Source: Flavobacteriaceae bacterium (GTDB lineage: Bacteria; Bacteroidota; Bacteroidia; Flavobacteriales; Flavobacteriaceae). From it: a stretch of 10,346 nt of DNA. The stretch spans positions 1-10,346 of the forward strand of contig NZAX01000109.1 in assembly GCA_002687665.1 (NCBI GenBank), in the 5' to 3' direction. The notes under the pieces are model-generated. The model did not search any database. It was not told the origin of the DNA and was given only the letters and a program-made list of their open reading frames with translations. This document shows, one piece after another, positions 1 through 7,347 of this stretch. A program made the translations under genes and the position numbers. Position 1 is the stretch's first letter; the number at the start of each line of letters is the position of its first letter.

Positions 1-2
1 TA

Positions 3-407
3 GATAGTCCATATGAAAAACCTCAAAAAGAGGTTTTGGCACAGAAACCCGATCGCCTAACATACCCACAAAGAAACCCCAAATATCGATTTTATGGTAA
101 TAACATCAAAAGTATGATCAACGTAGCGGTGAACTGGGAAGATGGAGATCTTAAAAATGCCCTTGTTTATAACATTGCCAATCACATGAAAAAGTGTTTT
201 TTAAATTGGAATAAAGATACGGTTCAGGATGAAGTTATTCTTAATCACTTAGTTGAATTGTCCGATAATAAACTCGTAGTTAAAGAAGAGGATCTCCCAT
301 TGACTGATGCTTCGGAGTTTCTTAAAATTAGATCGAAAAATGGCAATGGTTCTAAAAATAATCATAAACAAAGGAACAAAAGAAACAACAGTCGTAAAAG
401 ATATTAA
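3..407 (+). CDS. DUF4290 family protein, 5'-truncated by the window edge
   Basis: The reading frame is open from base 3 without a stop, so the true start lies left of the window and about 134 C-terminal residues are visible. A TTG at 36 is in frame but is not a credible start, because conserved-looking sequence precedes it. The visible part has the pattern of Bacteroidota DUF4290 proteins: a YPQRNPKYRFYGNNI-like segment, then INVAVNWEDGD, then the IANHMKKCFLNWNKDTVQDE block. The last ~25 residues are a low-complexity basic Asn/Lys/Arg tail (residues SKNGNG to RKRY), probably disordered and possibly nucleic-acid binding (inference). No biochemical function is known to me for this family. It ends 11 bp before murA and probably shares its transcript. 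The family call is from memory of the sequence pattern. Confidence 0.82.
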   Translation, partial: DSPYEKPQKEVLAQKPDRLTYPQRNPKYRFYGNNIKSMINVAVNWEDGDLKNALVYNIANHMKKCFLNWNKDTVQDEVILNHLVELSDNKLVVKEEDLPLTDASEFLKIRSKNGNGSKNNHKQRNKRNNSRKRY

Positions 408-418
408 TCCTAGCTTTC

Positions 419-1732
419 ATGGGTAGTTTTCAGATTGAAGGAGGTCATCGTCTAAAAGGTAAGATCACTCCACAAGGTGCAAAAAATGAAGCATTACAAA
501 TTTTGTGTGCAGTTTTGCTAACCGAAGAAACTGTTACCATTTCAAATATTCCTGATATTATTGACATCAATAAACTAATTGGATTGCTTCAAAAAATGGG
601 AGTCAATGTAGCCCAACTTGAAAAAGGGAAGTATGCCTTTACAGCCGATAATGTAGATCTTAATTTTCTAGATAGTCAACAATACAAATCCGAAGCAAAA
701 AAGTTAAGAGGATCGGTGATGCTTGTAGGTCCTATGTTGTCAAAATACGGTAAGGGATCAATCCCACGCCCTGGAGGAGACAAGATTGGGAGAAGAAGGT
801 TAGATACTCATTTCGAAGCAATTAAGCTACTGGGCGCTAATTTTATCTTTACTAGAGAAGATTATTTTTACACAGTAACTGCAGATCAACTTAATGGACG
901 AGATATTTTGTTGGAGGAGGCTTCAGTAACAGGGACTGCTAATGTTGTAATGGCTGCCGTTTTAGCTCGAGGTACCACTACGATATACAATGCTGCTTGT
1001 GAGCCCTATTTGCAACAGCTATGTAAAATGTTGAATAGAATGGGAGCCAAAATCTCTGGTATAGGCTCTAATCTCCTTACCATTGAAGGGGTTACCAATT
1101 TATCTGGAACAGAACACAGGATACTGCCTGACATGGTCGAAATTGGCAGTTGGATTGGACTGGCGGCGATGACCAAAAGTGAGATTACCATCCAAAATGT
1201 CAGTTGGGATGATTTGGGTCAAATTCCTAATGTGTTTTCAAAACTAGGTATTCAACTTGAAAGAAGAGGAGATGATATTTTTATTCCATCTCACGAGGAT
1301 GGCTATGAGATTGAAAGTTATATTGACGGTTCAATACTAACCGTTGCTGACGCTCCATGGCCTGGTTTCACTCCTGACTTACTCAGTATTGTTCTGGTCG
1401 TAGCCACACAAGCTCGTGGAAGTGTATTGATTCATCAAAAAATGTTCGAAAGTCGGCTTTTTTTTGTAGATAAACTCATTGACATGGGCGCCAAAATCAT
1501 CTTGTGTGACCCACACCGAGCTACGGTGATCGGCCATGATTTCAGATCGCAACTCAAAGCTACTGTAATGACCTCTCCTGACATCAGAGCCGGTATTTCC
1601 CTATTGATTGCCGCGCTATCGGCAAAAGGCACCAGTACCATTCACAACATCGAGCAAATCGATCGTGGTTACGAAAATATCGAAGGTCGTTTAAAAGCCA
1701 TAGGCGCAAAGATCACCCGATTACAAACCTAA
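419..1732 (+). CDS. murA: UDP-N-acetylglucosamine 1-carboxyvinyltransferase (MurA)
   Basis: Cytoplasmic enzyme of the first committed step of peptidoglycan synthesis: it transfers enolpyruvate from PEP to UDP-GlcNAc. The protein is 437 residues, normal for MurA, with the two-domain EPSP-synthase-like inside-out barrel pattern. Visible catalytic residues are Lys22-Asn23 in GAKNEALQ (E. coli K22/N23), Arg126 (R120), Asp320 in FTPD (general base, E. coli D305) and Arg390 in DIRAG (R397). The active-site loop reads PGGDKIGRRR: Asp121, codon GAC at 779-781, stands where E. coli has Cys115, the residue alkylated by fosfomycin. The same Cys-to-Asp change is known in mycobacterial and chlamydial MurA, which are fosfomycin-insensitive yet active. 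The ATG at 419 gives the expected N-terminus (short beta strand, then GGHRLKG). It sits 11 bp after the DUF4290 stop and 5 bp before the next gene. Confidence 0.97.
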   Translation: MGSFQIEGGHRLKGKITPQGAKNEALQILCAVLLTEETVTISNIPDIIDINKLIGLLQKMGVNVAQLEKGKYAFTADNVDLNFLDSQQYKSEAKKLRGSVMLVGPMLSKYGKGSIPRPGGDKIGRRRLDTHFEAIKLLGANFIFTREDYFYTVTADQLNGRDILLEEASVTGTANVVMAAVLARGTTTIYNAACEPYLQQLCKMLNRMGAKISGIGSNLLTIEGVTNLSGTEHRILPDMVEIGSWIGLAAMTKSEITIQNVSWDDLGQIPNVFSKLGIQLERRGDDIFIPSHEDGYEIESYIDGSILTVADAPWPGFTPDLLSIVLVVATQARGSVLIHQKMFESRLFFVDKLIDMGAKIILCDPHRATVIGHDFRSQLKATVMTSPDIRAGISLLIAALSAKGTSTIHNIEQIDRGYENIEGRLKAIGAKITRLQT

Positions 1733-1737
1733 ATCCC

Positions 1738-2559
1738 ATGAAAGCCCCTATCCTGTTTTTTCTTTTACTTCCCTACAACCTTCAATCTCAATTCATCACT
1801 GCTAAGGTATTGGATGCGGAAACCCGCCAACCATTGCCCTTTGTCAATATTGGTGTTTTAAATAAAAATTTGGGCACAGTATCCGATGAGTATGGGGACT
1901 TTTTATTGGAACTCAATCCAGAATTCCTCTTGGACACTTTGCGCTTTTCGATGATTGGTTTCGGAAAAAAAGATTTTGTGGTTCAAGATTATTTAGCCCA
2001 AGAAAAGCCAGAAAACATCATTTTATTGAAAGAAGAAGCCCTTTTATTGGAAGGGGTTACTGTAGTTAGAAAAAAAAACAAAAAATACAAGCGAAAGATT
2101 TTGGGTAATAAAACCGAATCTAAAACTTTGGTTGGTGGTTTTACCTCAAATGACTTGGGAAACGAAATCGGTTTTATCTGTAGAATTAGAAATAGTCCCA
2201 CTTTTGTTGAGGCTTTCAATTTATCCATTGCCAAAAATACTTACGGCAGCGTTCGTTTTCGACTCAATTTTTACAGTCTTAACCAAGGAATGCCCAATGA
2301 AAACCTATTGGATGAGACGATTATGATCGAGACGGATATCGAATCAGGCAGGGTTAGCATTGACCTCAAGCCCTATGATATTGTAATGGATGACGATTTT
2401 TTGGTTTCCATTGAGTGGATTGAAGATTTGGGTTCTGGAGAACTATTGTTTTCTGCAGGATTTTTTGGTTCCAACCTCTATGCCCGTGCTACCAGTCAGG
2501 GGACATGGACTCAGATGGGGGTAGCGGCCTATGGTATGAATGTAGAGGTCGTTTATTGA
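1738..2559 (+). CDS. secreted protein with N-terminal carboxypeptidase-regulatory-like (CarboxypepD_reg) domain
   Basis: A 273-residue protein. Residues 1-18 form a short hydrophobic signal peptide (KAPILFFLLLPYNLQSQ), so export to the periplasm or outer membrane is expected. Residues ~19-85 match the CarboxypepD_reg-like beta sandwich common in Bacteroidota surface proteins: ITAKVLDAETRQPLPFVNIG, then GTVSDEYGDFLLEL, then LRFSMIGFGKK. A basic linker (KKNKKYKRK, ~111-119) leads to a C-terminal beta-rich region (~125-273) that I do not recognise; it may be a jelly-roll-like module. There is no TonB-dependent barrel, so this is not a SusC-type transporter. The ATG lies 5 bp after the murA stop, which suggests co-transcription with murA. 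That proximity does not prove a cell-wall role. The 3' end converges on the DUF2805 gene with a 21-bp gap. Function unknown. Confidence 0.8.
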   Translation: MKAPILFFLLLPYNLQSQFITAKVLDAETRQPLPFVNIGVLNKNLGTVSDEYGDFLLELNPEFLLDTLRFSMIGFGKKDFVVQDYLAQEKPENIILLKEEALLLEGVTVVRKKNKKYKRKILGNKTESKTLVGGFTSNDLGNEIGFICRIRNSPTFVEAFNLSIAKNTYGSVRFRLNFYSLNQGMPNENLLDETIMIETDIESGRVSIDLKPYDIVMDDDFLVSIEWIEDLGSGELLFSAGFFGSNLYARATSQGTWTQMGVAAYGMNVEVVY

Positions 2560-2580
2560 CAACATTATCTGCCACCCTAA

Positions 2581-2871
2581 TCAGCGCTTAGAAATTTTGT
2601 TGTTACTTATTCCTGTTTGACGGCTGCATTTAAAACGGCTTACTTCGGTTCCCCGCTGTTTGAGATGCTTGGTTTTTCGGCCCTGAACTCTGGTACGCCA
2701 CATTTTAAAGCTGCTGGGCTTCATTTTCCTTCGCATAATTCGAATAACTTCTTCTTCCTTGAGCCCAAACTGCATTTGAATGGCATCAAAGGGCGTCCGG
2801 TCCTCCCAAGCCATTTCAATGATTCGGTCTATCTGTTCCGGTCTCAGGTCAATCTGTTTTTTCATGTTCAT
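2581..2871 (-). CDS. DUF2805 / TIGR03643 family protein, small basic helical protein
   Basis: A 96-residue protein and the last gene of the photolyase unit. Residues ~4-60 match the DUF2805 (TIGR03643) pattern: LRPEQIDRIIEMAWEDRTPF, then DAIQMQFGLKEEEVIRIMRR, then KPSSFKMWRTRVQGR. The segment TPFDAIQMQFGLKEEEVIRIMRRKM (about 26-50) has the spacing of a helix-turn-helix, and the following ~45 residues are rich in Lys/Arg, so DNA binding is a reasonable inference. I know of no experimental function. I recall the family as frequently encoded beside photolyase/cryptochrome genes, which this window repeats. The start could be the ATG at 2871 or the in-frame ATG at 2865 (MNMKKQ), a two-residue difference. 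A 37-bp spacer separates it from the upstream photolyase-like gene, the largest gap within the unit, with no clear promoter in it. Confidence 0.82.
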   Translation of the reverse strand: MNMKKQIDLRPEQIDRIIEMAWEDRTPFDAIQMQFGLKEEEVIRIMRRKMKPSSFKMWRTRVQGRKTKHLKQRGTEVSRFKCSRQTGISNNKISKR

Positions 2872-2908
2872 TGTTCTCAGGTTATTCTAATGATCTATTT
2901 TGGTTGTT

Positions 2909-4396
2909 TTATCTGATTAAACTGTTTCGGTCTGCCAAAGTATGTTTAGCCAAAATTCTCTTCCCTTCTTTCCTAACTGGGGCACTTTTAGATAACGGCC
3001 AAAGCGAGCTGGTTGCATGTTTCCTTGCCTTTTGTAAATCAATAATAGGGTGGGGGTAACTTATTCCGGATTCAAAACCGTAAACATTGGCTTCAATAGG
3101 TGTGATTTCCCAGGGGGTATGAATCATTTCCTTTGGGAGCATTTTCAATTCTGGTAACCACTGTTTTACGAACTGCCCATTGGGGTCGTGTTCTTGACCA
3201 TTTTTGACAGGATTGTATATTCTCAGCATATTGATACCTGTGACGCCGGCCTGCATTTGCAGTTGGGGGTAGTGAATACCGGGCTCAAAATCTAAAAATT
3301 GTCTAGCCAGGAAATGTGCACAAGCCTGCCACGGTTGCCAGAGGTAGTGGGTGAAAAATGATACCACCAGGGAACGCATTCTAAAATTCAAATAGCCGGT
3401 TTCGACCAAACAACGCATTGCGGCATCAACAAGAGGGACACCAGTTTTTCCGGTTTCCCATGCTTTAACGTATTCTTCGTTAAGGGGTTTGTCCAGTTTT
3501 TGGTAACCTTTGTTGATGCTTTCAAACTCCATGGAGCACTCCATTTCAAATTTTTGAATAAAGTGAGATTGCCACCGTAATCGTGAACCAAAAGCTTTCA
3601 ATGCAAAGCTTCTGTTACCATTTATTGACTCATATTCTGTTTTTTGTAAAACTTGACGCATCGACAGGTTCCCAAAGGCCAGATATGGCGAGAGCCGACT
3701 ACAACTCCTTCGTGATAGGTCCGGTTTGGAAATGTGTTTTTGGTAATTCCGATAGCGTTCTTTAAAAAAAGAATTGAGATACCTCAACGCATATTCACTC
3801 CCTCCCATTTGACGTTTGGGATGGGCTTTCACCTCCAACTCCATAGTTGGTGTTTCATCTTCCAGTTGATTTATTGCCCTTTTTGTAATGAGTAGGCCCT
3901 TTTTAAGAGGTGTAGGAATGATGGTTTCATTCATCAAATCATCCCATTTTCTTAACCAGTTCACTCTGTTTTTCATCCCCCTAAAGACACCTTGTTGAAG
4001 GTACTCCTCAAATGAGATGAGACTTTCATCACACCATTGAGCAAGCTCACGGTCCCTTTTGAAAGTGGTCATTACACCTGTCTCTTGATGGGCCCAAATT
4101 TTTTCGATTCGGTATACTTTTGAAATGGATTCAAGTACTTGAGTCAATTTCCCTGTACCGCATAGAACCTTGCTATTATAGGACTTCAATTGGTCATTCA
4201 ATGTTTTGATTGATTGCTTGATAAAGTCAAAATGCCGGGGGCTGTAGTGTGGGTCCTTAAAAAGTATGTCTTCAAAAACATATAGCATTAGAACCCTACG
4301 TTTTGACAACAGCGCATTTCGAAGAGGGGGATGATCCTCCAGTCGTAAATCCCTTTTTAACCAAACAATATGAATGGGTTCACGATCAGAATTCAT
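2909..4396 (-). CDS. divergent photolyase/cryptochrome-family flavoprotein of unassigned subclass
   Basis: A 495-residue protein with the whole family fold: an N-terminal Rossmann-like antenna domain ([21 protein letters not shown], residues 8-28), a linker, then the helical FAD domain from ~195 ([13 protein letters not shown] 233-245; [17 protein letters not shown] 313-329; [19 protein letters not shown] 392-410). Aligned by eye to E. coli CPD photolyase, several key positions differ: E274 is Arg272, N341 is Phe338, M345 is Ser342, N378 facing flavin N5 is His375, and W382 proximal to FAD is Leu379. There is also no Trp at the W306 position. W277 (Trp275), R344 (Arg341) and W359 (Trp356) are kept. 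The DFEPGIHYP segment recurs, as I recall, in homologues from other Bacteroidota, so the changes look family-wide, not decay. The ATG at 4396 overlaps the upstream gene by 11 bp. Flavin binding is likely. Repair substrate or signalling role is unknown. Confidence 0.88.
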   Translation of the reverse strand: MNSDREPIHIVWLKRDLRLEDHPPLRNALLSKRRVLMLYVFEDILFKDPHYSPRHFDFIKQSIKTLNDQLKSYNSKVLCGTGKLTQVLESISKVYRIEKIWAHQETGVMTTFKRDRELAQWCDESLISFEEYLQQGVFRGMKNRVNWLRKWDDLMNETIIPTPLKKGLLITKRAINQLEDETPTMELEVKAHPKRQMGGSEYALRYLNSFFKERYRNYQKHISKPDLSRRSCSRLSPYLAFGNLSMRQVLQKTEYESINGNRSFALKAFGSRLRWQSHFIQKFEMECSMEFESINKGYQKLDKPLNEEYVKAWETGKTGVPLVDAAMRCLVETGYLNFRMRSLVVSFFTHYLWQPWQACAHFLARQFLDFEPGIHYPQLQMQAGVTGINMLRIYNPVKNGQEHDPNGQFVKQWLPELKMLPKEMIHTPWEITPIEANVYGFESGISYPHPIIDLQKARKHATSSLWPLSKSAPVRKEGKRILAKHTLADRNSLIR

Positions 4397-5918
4397 CGGG
4401 ATTTTCTATTATGGACAATGCTCTGTTTTTTATCTCTTCCTTTTCCAGTACAGGAATTTTATCCAATAGCCTCAGCATCATGGCCATACGATTGTTTTTG
4501 CTGAAATGTTCCTTTTTGTCGTCCAAAAAGTTCCAATATAAGCTATTAAATGGACAGGCGTTTTTACCAATCCTTTTGCTCCGGTCATATTGACATTCCT
4601 CACAGTAGTTGCTCATTTTATGAATATAGGAGCCAGAGGAAACATAAGGCTTTGTGGCCACTATACCTCCATCTGCCCATTGGCTCATGCCACGGGTATT
4701 GGGTAACTGCACCCATTCTATTGCATCGGCATAGATGCCCAAATACCAAGCATCTACCTCATCGGGGTGGCACTGAATCAAAAGGGCAAAATTACCGGTT
4801 ATCATCAATCGCTGTATGTGGTGTGCATAGGCAGTTTCTAGAGAATCTGTAATGCTTTCTTTTAGACAATTCATTTTCGTTTTTCCAGTCCAATAGAAGT
4901 CAGGGAGTTGATTGAAATTTTCCAGTTTGTTGCGGGTTTTGTATTCCGGCATTTCGCGCCAATAGATACCCCGCATGTATTCTCGCCACCCCAGAATTTG
5001 TCTGACAAATCCTTCAACTTGTGAGAGAGCAATGCGCTCTTGATTCATTTGGTAGTATTTGATGACCGTACCCATCACCTCGATTGGGTGAAGGATTTTA
5101 GTGTTAAGGGCAAATGAAATCCTCGAGTGAAAAAGATTGCGCTCATCTGTATGCATGGCATCTTGGTAGTCTCCAAAATGAACCAATAGGTTTTCACAGA
5201 AATAGTCCAGTTGCTCTATAGCTTCTTCTCGATTGGCTGGAAAAAGGTAGCTTTCGACATCGTATTTACCTATGTAATTAATACCTGCTTTGACAACGGA
5301 CTCATAGACTATTTGATTTTCCTGATTTTTCGTTTTGTAGGCTAGGGGAATAGCTGGATTTCCTTTCCATTTTTTGCGGTTGTTTTTATCAAAATTCCAT
5401 TTCCCCCCCAAAGGTTGTCCTTGTACCATCAAAAGATCGAATTTCTTTCGCATGTTGCGGTAGAAGAACTCCATGATAAGTTGTTTTTTCCCTTCAAAAA
5501 AAGATTTTAATTCCTCTCTGGTGGTTAAAAAATGTTCAGTATCGAAACTTTTTGAGGGTATATTGATGTTTTTACATATAGTCTTTAGTTGTTCATCCAA
5601 ACGGTACTCATCGGGCAGTTGATATTCAAATTTTCCAATGTCTTTTTCGCTAATAATGTATTTGATGTTATCCTCTAGTGATTTTTTTGAGGCATTGCTG
5701 TTGATATCAAAATAGAGTACTTGATGTCCTTGATTTTGAAGGTCTGAGGCAAAGGCCCGCATGGCAGAAAAGAAGGCCACTAATTTTTGAATGTGATGAA
5801 CTACATAATTCGCTTCCTGATACAATTCATAAAGGACGTATATGGTGTTATCGTCTTGCTTTTCAAACCAAGAGTGCTTTAAATTCAGTTGATCTCCCAG
5901 TATCAGTCTTAGTGTCAT
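4386..5918 (-). CDS. iron-sulfur bacterial (6-4) photolyase (PhrB/CryB type, COG3046)
   Basis: Belongs to the FeS-BCP lineage (Agrobacterium PhrB, Rhodobacter CryB), which repairs (6-4) photoproducts using FAD, a lumazine antenna (DMRL) and a [4Fe-4S] cluster. From the ATG at 5918 the protein has 510 residues, the usual length. N-terminal RLILGDQLN is typical. [14 protein letters not shown] (~171-184), [18 protein letters not shown] (~300-317) and the [13 protein letters not shown] block (~406-418) follow. Cys351, Cys439, Cys442 and Cys455 align with the PhrB cluster ligands C350, C438, C441 and C454 at constant +1 offset. His366-His367 in YAHHIQRL matches the PhrB His pair at 365-366. An in-frame TTG at 5921 is possible, but the ATG at 5918 forms a TGATG stop-start overlap with the cry-DASH stop and is preferred. 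It overlaps the downstream gene by 11 bp. Confidence 0.95.
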   Translation of the reverse strand: MTLRLILGDQLNLKHSWFEKQDDNTIYVLYELYQEANYVVHHIQKLVAFFSAMRAFASDLQNQGHQVLYFDINSNASKKSLEDNIKYIISEKDIGKFEYQLPDEYRLDEQLKTICKNINIPSKSFDTEHFLTTREELKSFFEGKKQLIMEFFYRNMRKKFDLLMVQGQPLGGKWNFDKNNRKKWKGNPAIPLAYKTKNQENQIVYESVVKAGINYIGKYDVESYLFPANREEAIEQLDYFCENLLVHFGDYQDAMHTDERNLFHSRISFALNTKILHPIEVMGTVIKYYQMNQERIALSQVEGFVRQILGWREYMRGIYWREMPEYKTRNKLENFNQLPDFYWTGKTKMNCLKESITDSLETAYAHHIQRLMITGNFALLIQCHPDEVDAWYLGIYADAIEWVQLPNTRGMSQWADGGIVATKPYVSSGSYIHKMSNYCEECQYDRSKRIGKNACPFNSLYWNFLDDKKEHFSKNNRMAMMLRLLDKIPVLEKEEIKNRALSIIENPDEF

Positions 5919-7228
5919 CAAAATAAGGTTTTTTGAAGCCAGAGGTTCTGGAATTTTCTATTGGGATCATAACGCTCAGCTTGCCATTGAACATCGAATT
6001 TTCGGTCTCGGGGGTCATTTCCCACTCCTGAAACATACATCCAGTTACCATAATTGCTGTGGACATCGTAGTCTAACAAAAGCGATTCAAAATAGGCTGC
6101 TCCGATCCGCCAATCCATTTTCATCTCCTTGGCAAAATAACTGGCCACATTTTGTCGCCCGCGATTACTCATCCATCCGGTATGTTTGAGTTCTATCATG
6201 TTCGCATTTACAAAAGGTTCCGGGGTTAACCCTTCGGCCCATTGTCGAAATCTTTCCAGCTCTGAGCTCCAGAGATAATTTCTCTCTAAAATCCCACCAA
6301 TTTTGAAGATTTTATTTCCGTGTTTTAAAGAAATATATTTAAAATAATCCCTCCAGATCAATTCAAAAATTAGCCAATAGGTTGATTGGTTTTTTTGAAT
6401 TTCTTTTTCATAGCGTTTGATTTCCCAGTAGATGGTTTTTGGCGATAAGCTACCATTGGCTAACCAAGGGGAGAATTTAGAGCTGTAATCAGTTCCCAGG
6501 AGTCCATTTCTGGTATTCTTGTAAAACGATAACTTTTTGCTTTTCCAAAAATACTGCTCCAATCGTCCTAATGCTGCCTTTGTTCCTCCCAAAAAAGGAA
6601 AAGCTGACCTTGGATCATTTTCTAGGGGAGGAAGCCCTAAATCGGCTAAAGTGGGAACTTTATCATTAACCACAATGCGGTTGGATGTGCCCAAGCTGGC
6701 AGGACTGGGGAATGATGGCCGCAACTGAACTTCTTTTTCACAAACTTTTCTGAAAGTACTGAAGATTTCAGGTACTTGTGGTCGACTGAAAGGTAAATCA
6801 TTAGGGTGAAAAAGAAATTGTTCATAATGTCTGTTCCAGGTGATGTTGGAATCAATTTGTGCTGATACTGCCTTTTCTTCTTTTTTTTCTTCTTCAGTCC
6901 ATTCGTGTTGTAGGTAAATTTCTTTTACCTTATATTTTTTGATCCATTCAGGGAGTGCCTTATCTGGAGTTTTTGTGTCGATGATCAAGGAAATGTTCAA
7001 CGATTTCAGTGCCTGTTGTAAAGCTTGTACACTTTCAATGAGGAATTGGGCTCTAAACCGATCTGTTTTTTTGAAACCCCATCGATGGATATGGTAGTGC
7101 TTTGGGTTGAAAGTGTAGAATGCCACGACCCTGTAGCCACTTTCTACGGCCTTTCTCAGTCCAAGATGATCCAAAGTTCTCAGATCATTTCTGTACCAAA
7201 CTAAAGCTGTGTTTTCTGATTTTGACAT
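5918..7228 (-). CDS. DASH-type cryptochrome (single-stranded-DNA CPD photolyase)
   Basis: A 436-residue member of the CRY-DASH clade, whose characterised members bind FAD and usually the folate antenna MTHF and repair cyclobutane pyrimidine dimers, mainly in single-stranded or looped DNA. Family marks are [15 protein letters not shown] near the N-terminus, the DASH hallmark [20 protein letters not shown] (251-270), and the [21 protein letters not shown] block (391-411). Flavin-facing Asn392 and the complete electron-transfer Trp triad (Trp320, Trp373, Trp396) are present. So are Glu289, Trp292, Asn355 and Arg358, with Gln359 at the position that is Met in class I enzymes, as usual for DASH. 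The first 28 bases overlap the end of the DUF2256 gene in another frame. Its TGA overlaps the ATG of the (6-4) photolyase by one base, which suggests translational coupling. There is no C-terminal extension. Confidence 0.95.
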   Translation of the reverse strand: MSKSENTALVWYRNDLRTLDHLGLRKAVESGYRVVAFYTFNPKHYHIHRWGFKKTDRFRAQFLIESVQALQQALKSLNISLIIDTKTPDKALPEWIKKYKVKEIYLQHEWTEEEKKEEKAVSAQIDSNITWNRHYEQFLFHPNDLPFSRPQVPEIFSTFRKVCEKEVQLRPSFPSPASLGTSNRIVVNDKVPTLADLGLPPLENDPRSAFPFLGGTKAALGRLEQYFWKSKKLSFYKNTRNGLLGTDYSSKFSPWLANGSLSPKTIYWEIKRYEKEIQKNQSTYWLIFELIWRDYFKYISLKHGNKIFKIGGILERNYLWSSELERFRQWAEGLTPEPFVNANMIELKHTGWMSNRGRQNVASYFAKEMKMDWRIGAAYFESLLLDYDVHSNYGNWMYVSGVGNDPRDRKFDVQWQAERYDPNRKFQNLWLQKTLF

Positions 7229-7347
7229 TTTTTACTGCAGTATTTTACATTTTCCCAATTGCGTTTCCATTTTTTTCTCCAAGAAAAAGGGCGTTCGCAT
7301 TGCGGACAGACTTTAGTGGGCAGGTGCTTTTTTTTTACAGCTTTCAT
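7201..7347 (-). CDS. DUF2256 family protein, four-Cys zinc-ribbon-like mini-protein
   Basis: I translated this short frame by hand: ATG at 7347-7345, 48 codons, TAG at 7203-7201. The product starts [17 protein letters not shown] and continues with [14 protein letters not shown], then [13 protein letters not shown]. It matches the DUF2256 pattern (LPTKxCPxCxRPFxWRKKW, then a short spacer and VxYCSxxC). Cys14, Cys17, Cys37 and Cys41 form a CxxC...CxxxC set expected to hold zinc, and the middle is strongly basic and Trp-rich, which suits nucleic-acid contact (inference). No function is established to my knowledge. I recall the family beside cry-DASH or photolyase genes in several phyla. The gene overlaps the CPD photolyase stop by 4 bp (ATGA) and runs 28 bp into the cry-DASH gene, so it is likely translated by coupling. 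It is short enough that automatic annotation often misses it. Confidence 0.9.
   Translation of the reverse strand: MKAVKKKHLPTKVCPQCERPFSWRKKWKRNWENVKYCSKKCQNQKTQL

Noticed and set aside
36..407. TTG at 36 as the start of the DUF4290 gene
   Set aside because: The frame stays open to the left edge with conserved-looking sequence upstream; the gene is simply cut by the window boundary.
2872..2908. Independent promoter for the DUF2805 gene in the 37-bp spacer
   Set aside because: No TAnnTTTG box with a properly spaced -33 element is visible on the minus strand.
2617..3059. Plus-strand open frames opposite DUF2805 and the end of the photolyase-like gene
   Set aside because: They are antisense to recognised genes, with no domain pattern or ribosome-binding context.
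2909..4396. Reading the divergent photolyase-like gene as a decaying pseudogene
   Set aside because: The frame is full length and uninterrupted, and the unusual residues sit in well-kept motifs that I recall in homologues, so it looks like a distinct family.
5919..5921. TTG at 5921 as the start of the (6-4) photolyase
   Set aside because: The next codon is an ATG that overlaps the upstream stop as TGATG, a typical coupled start, and gives the expected N-terminus; the TTG is not needed.
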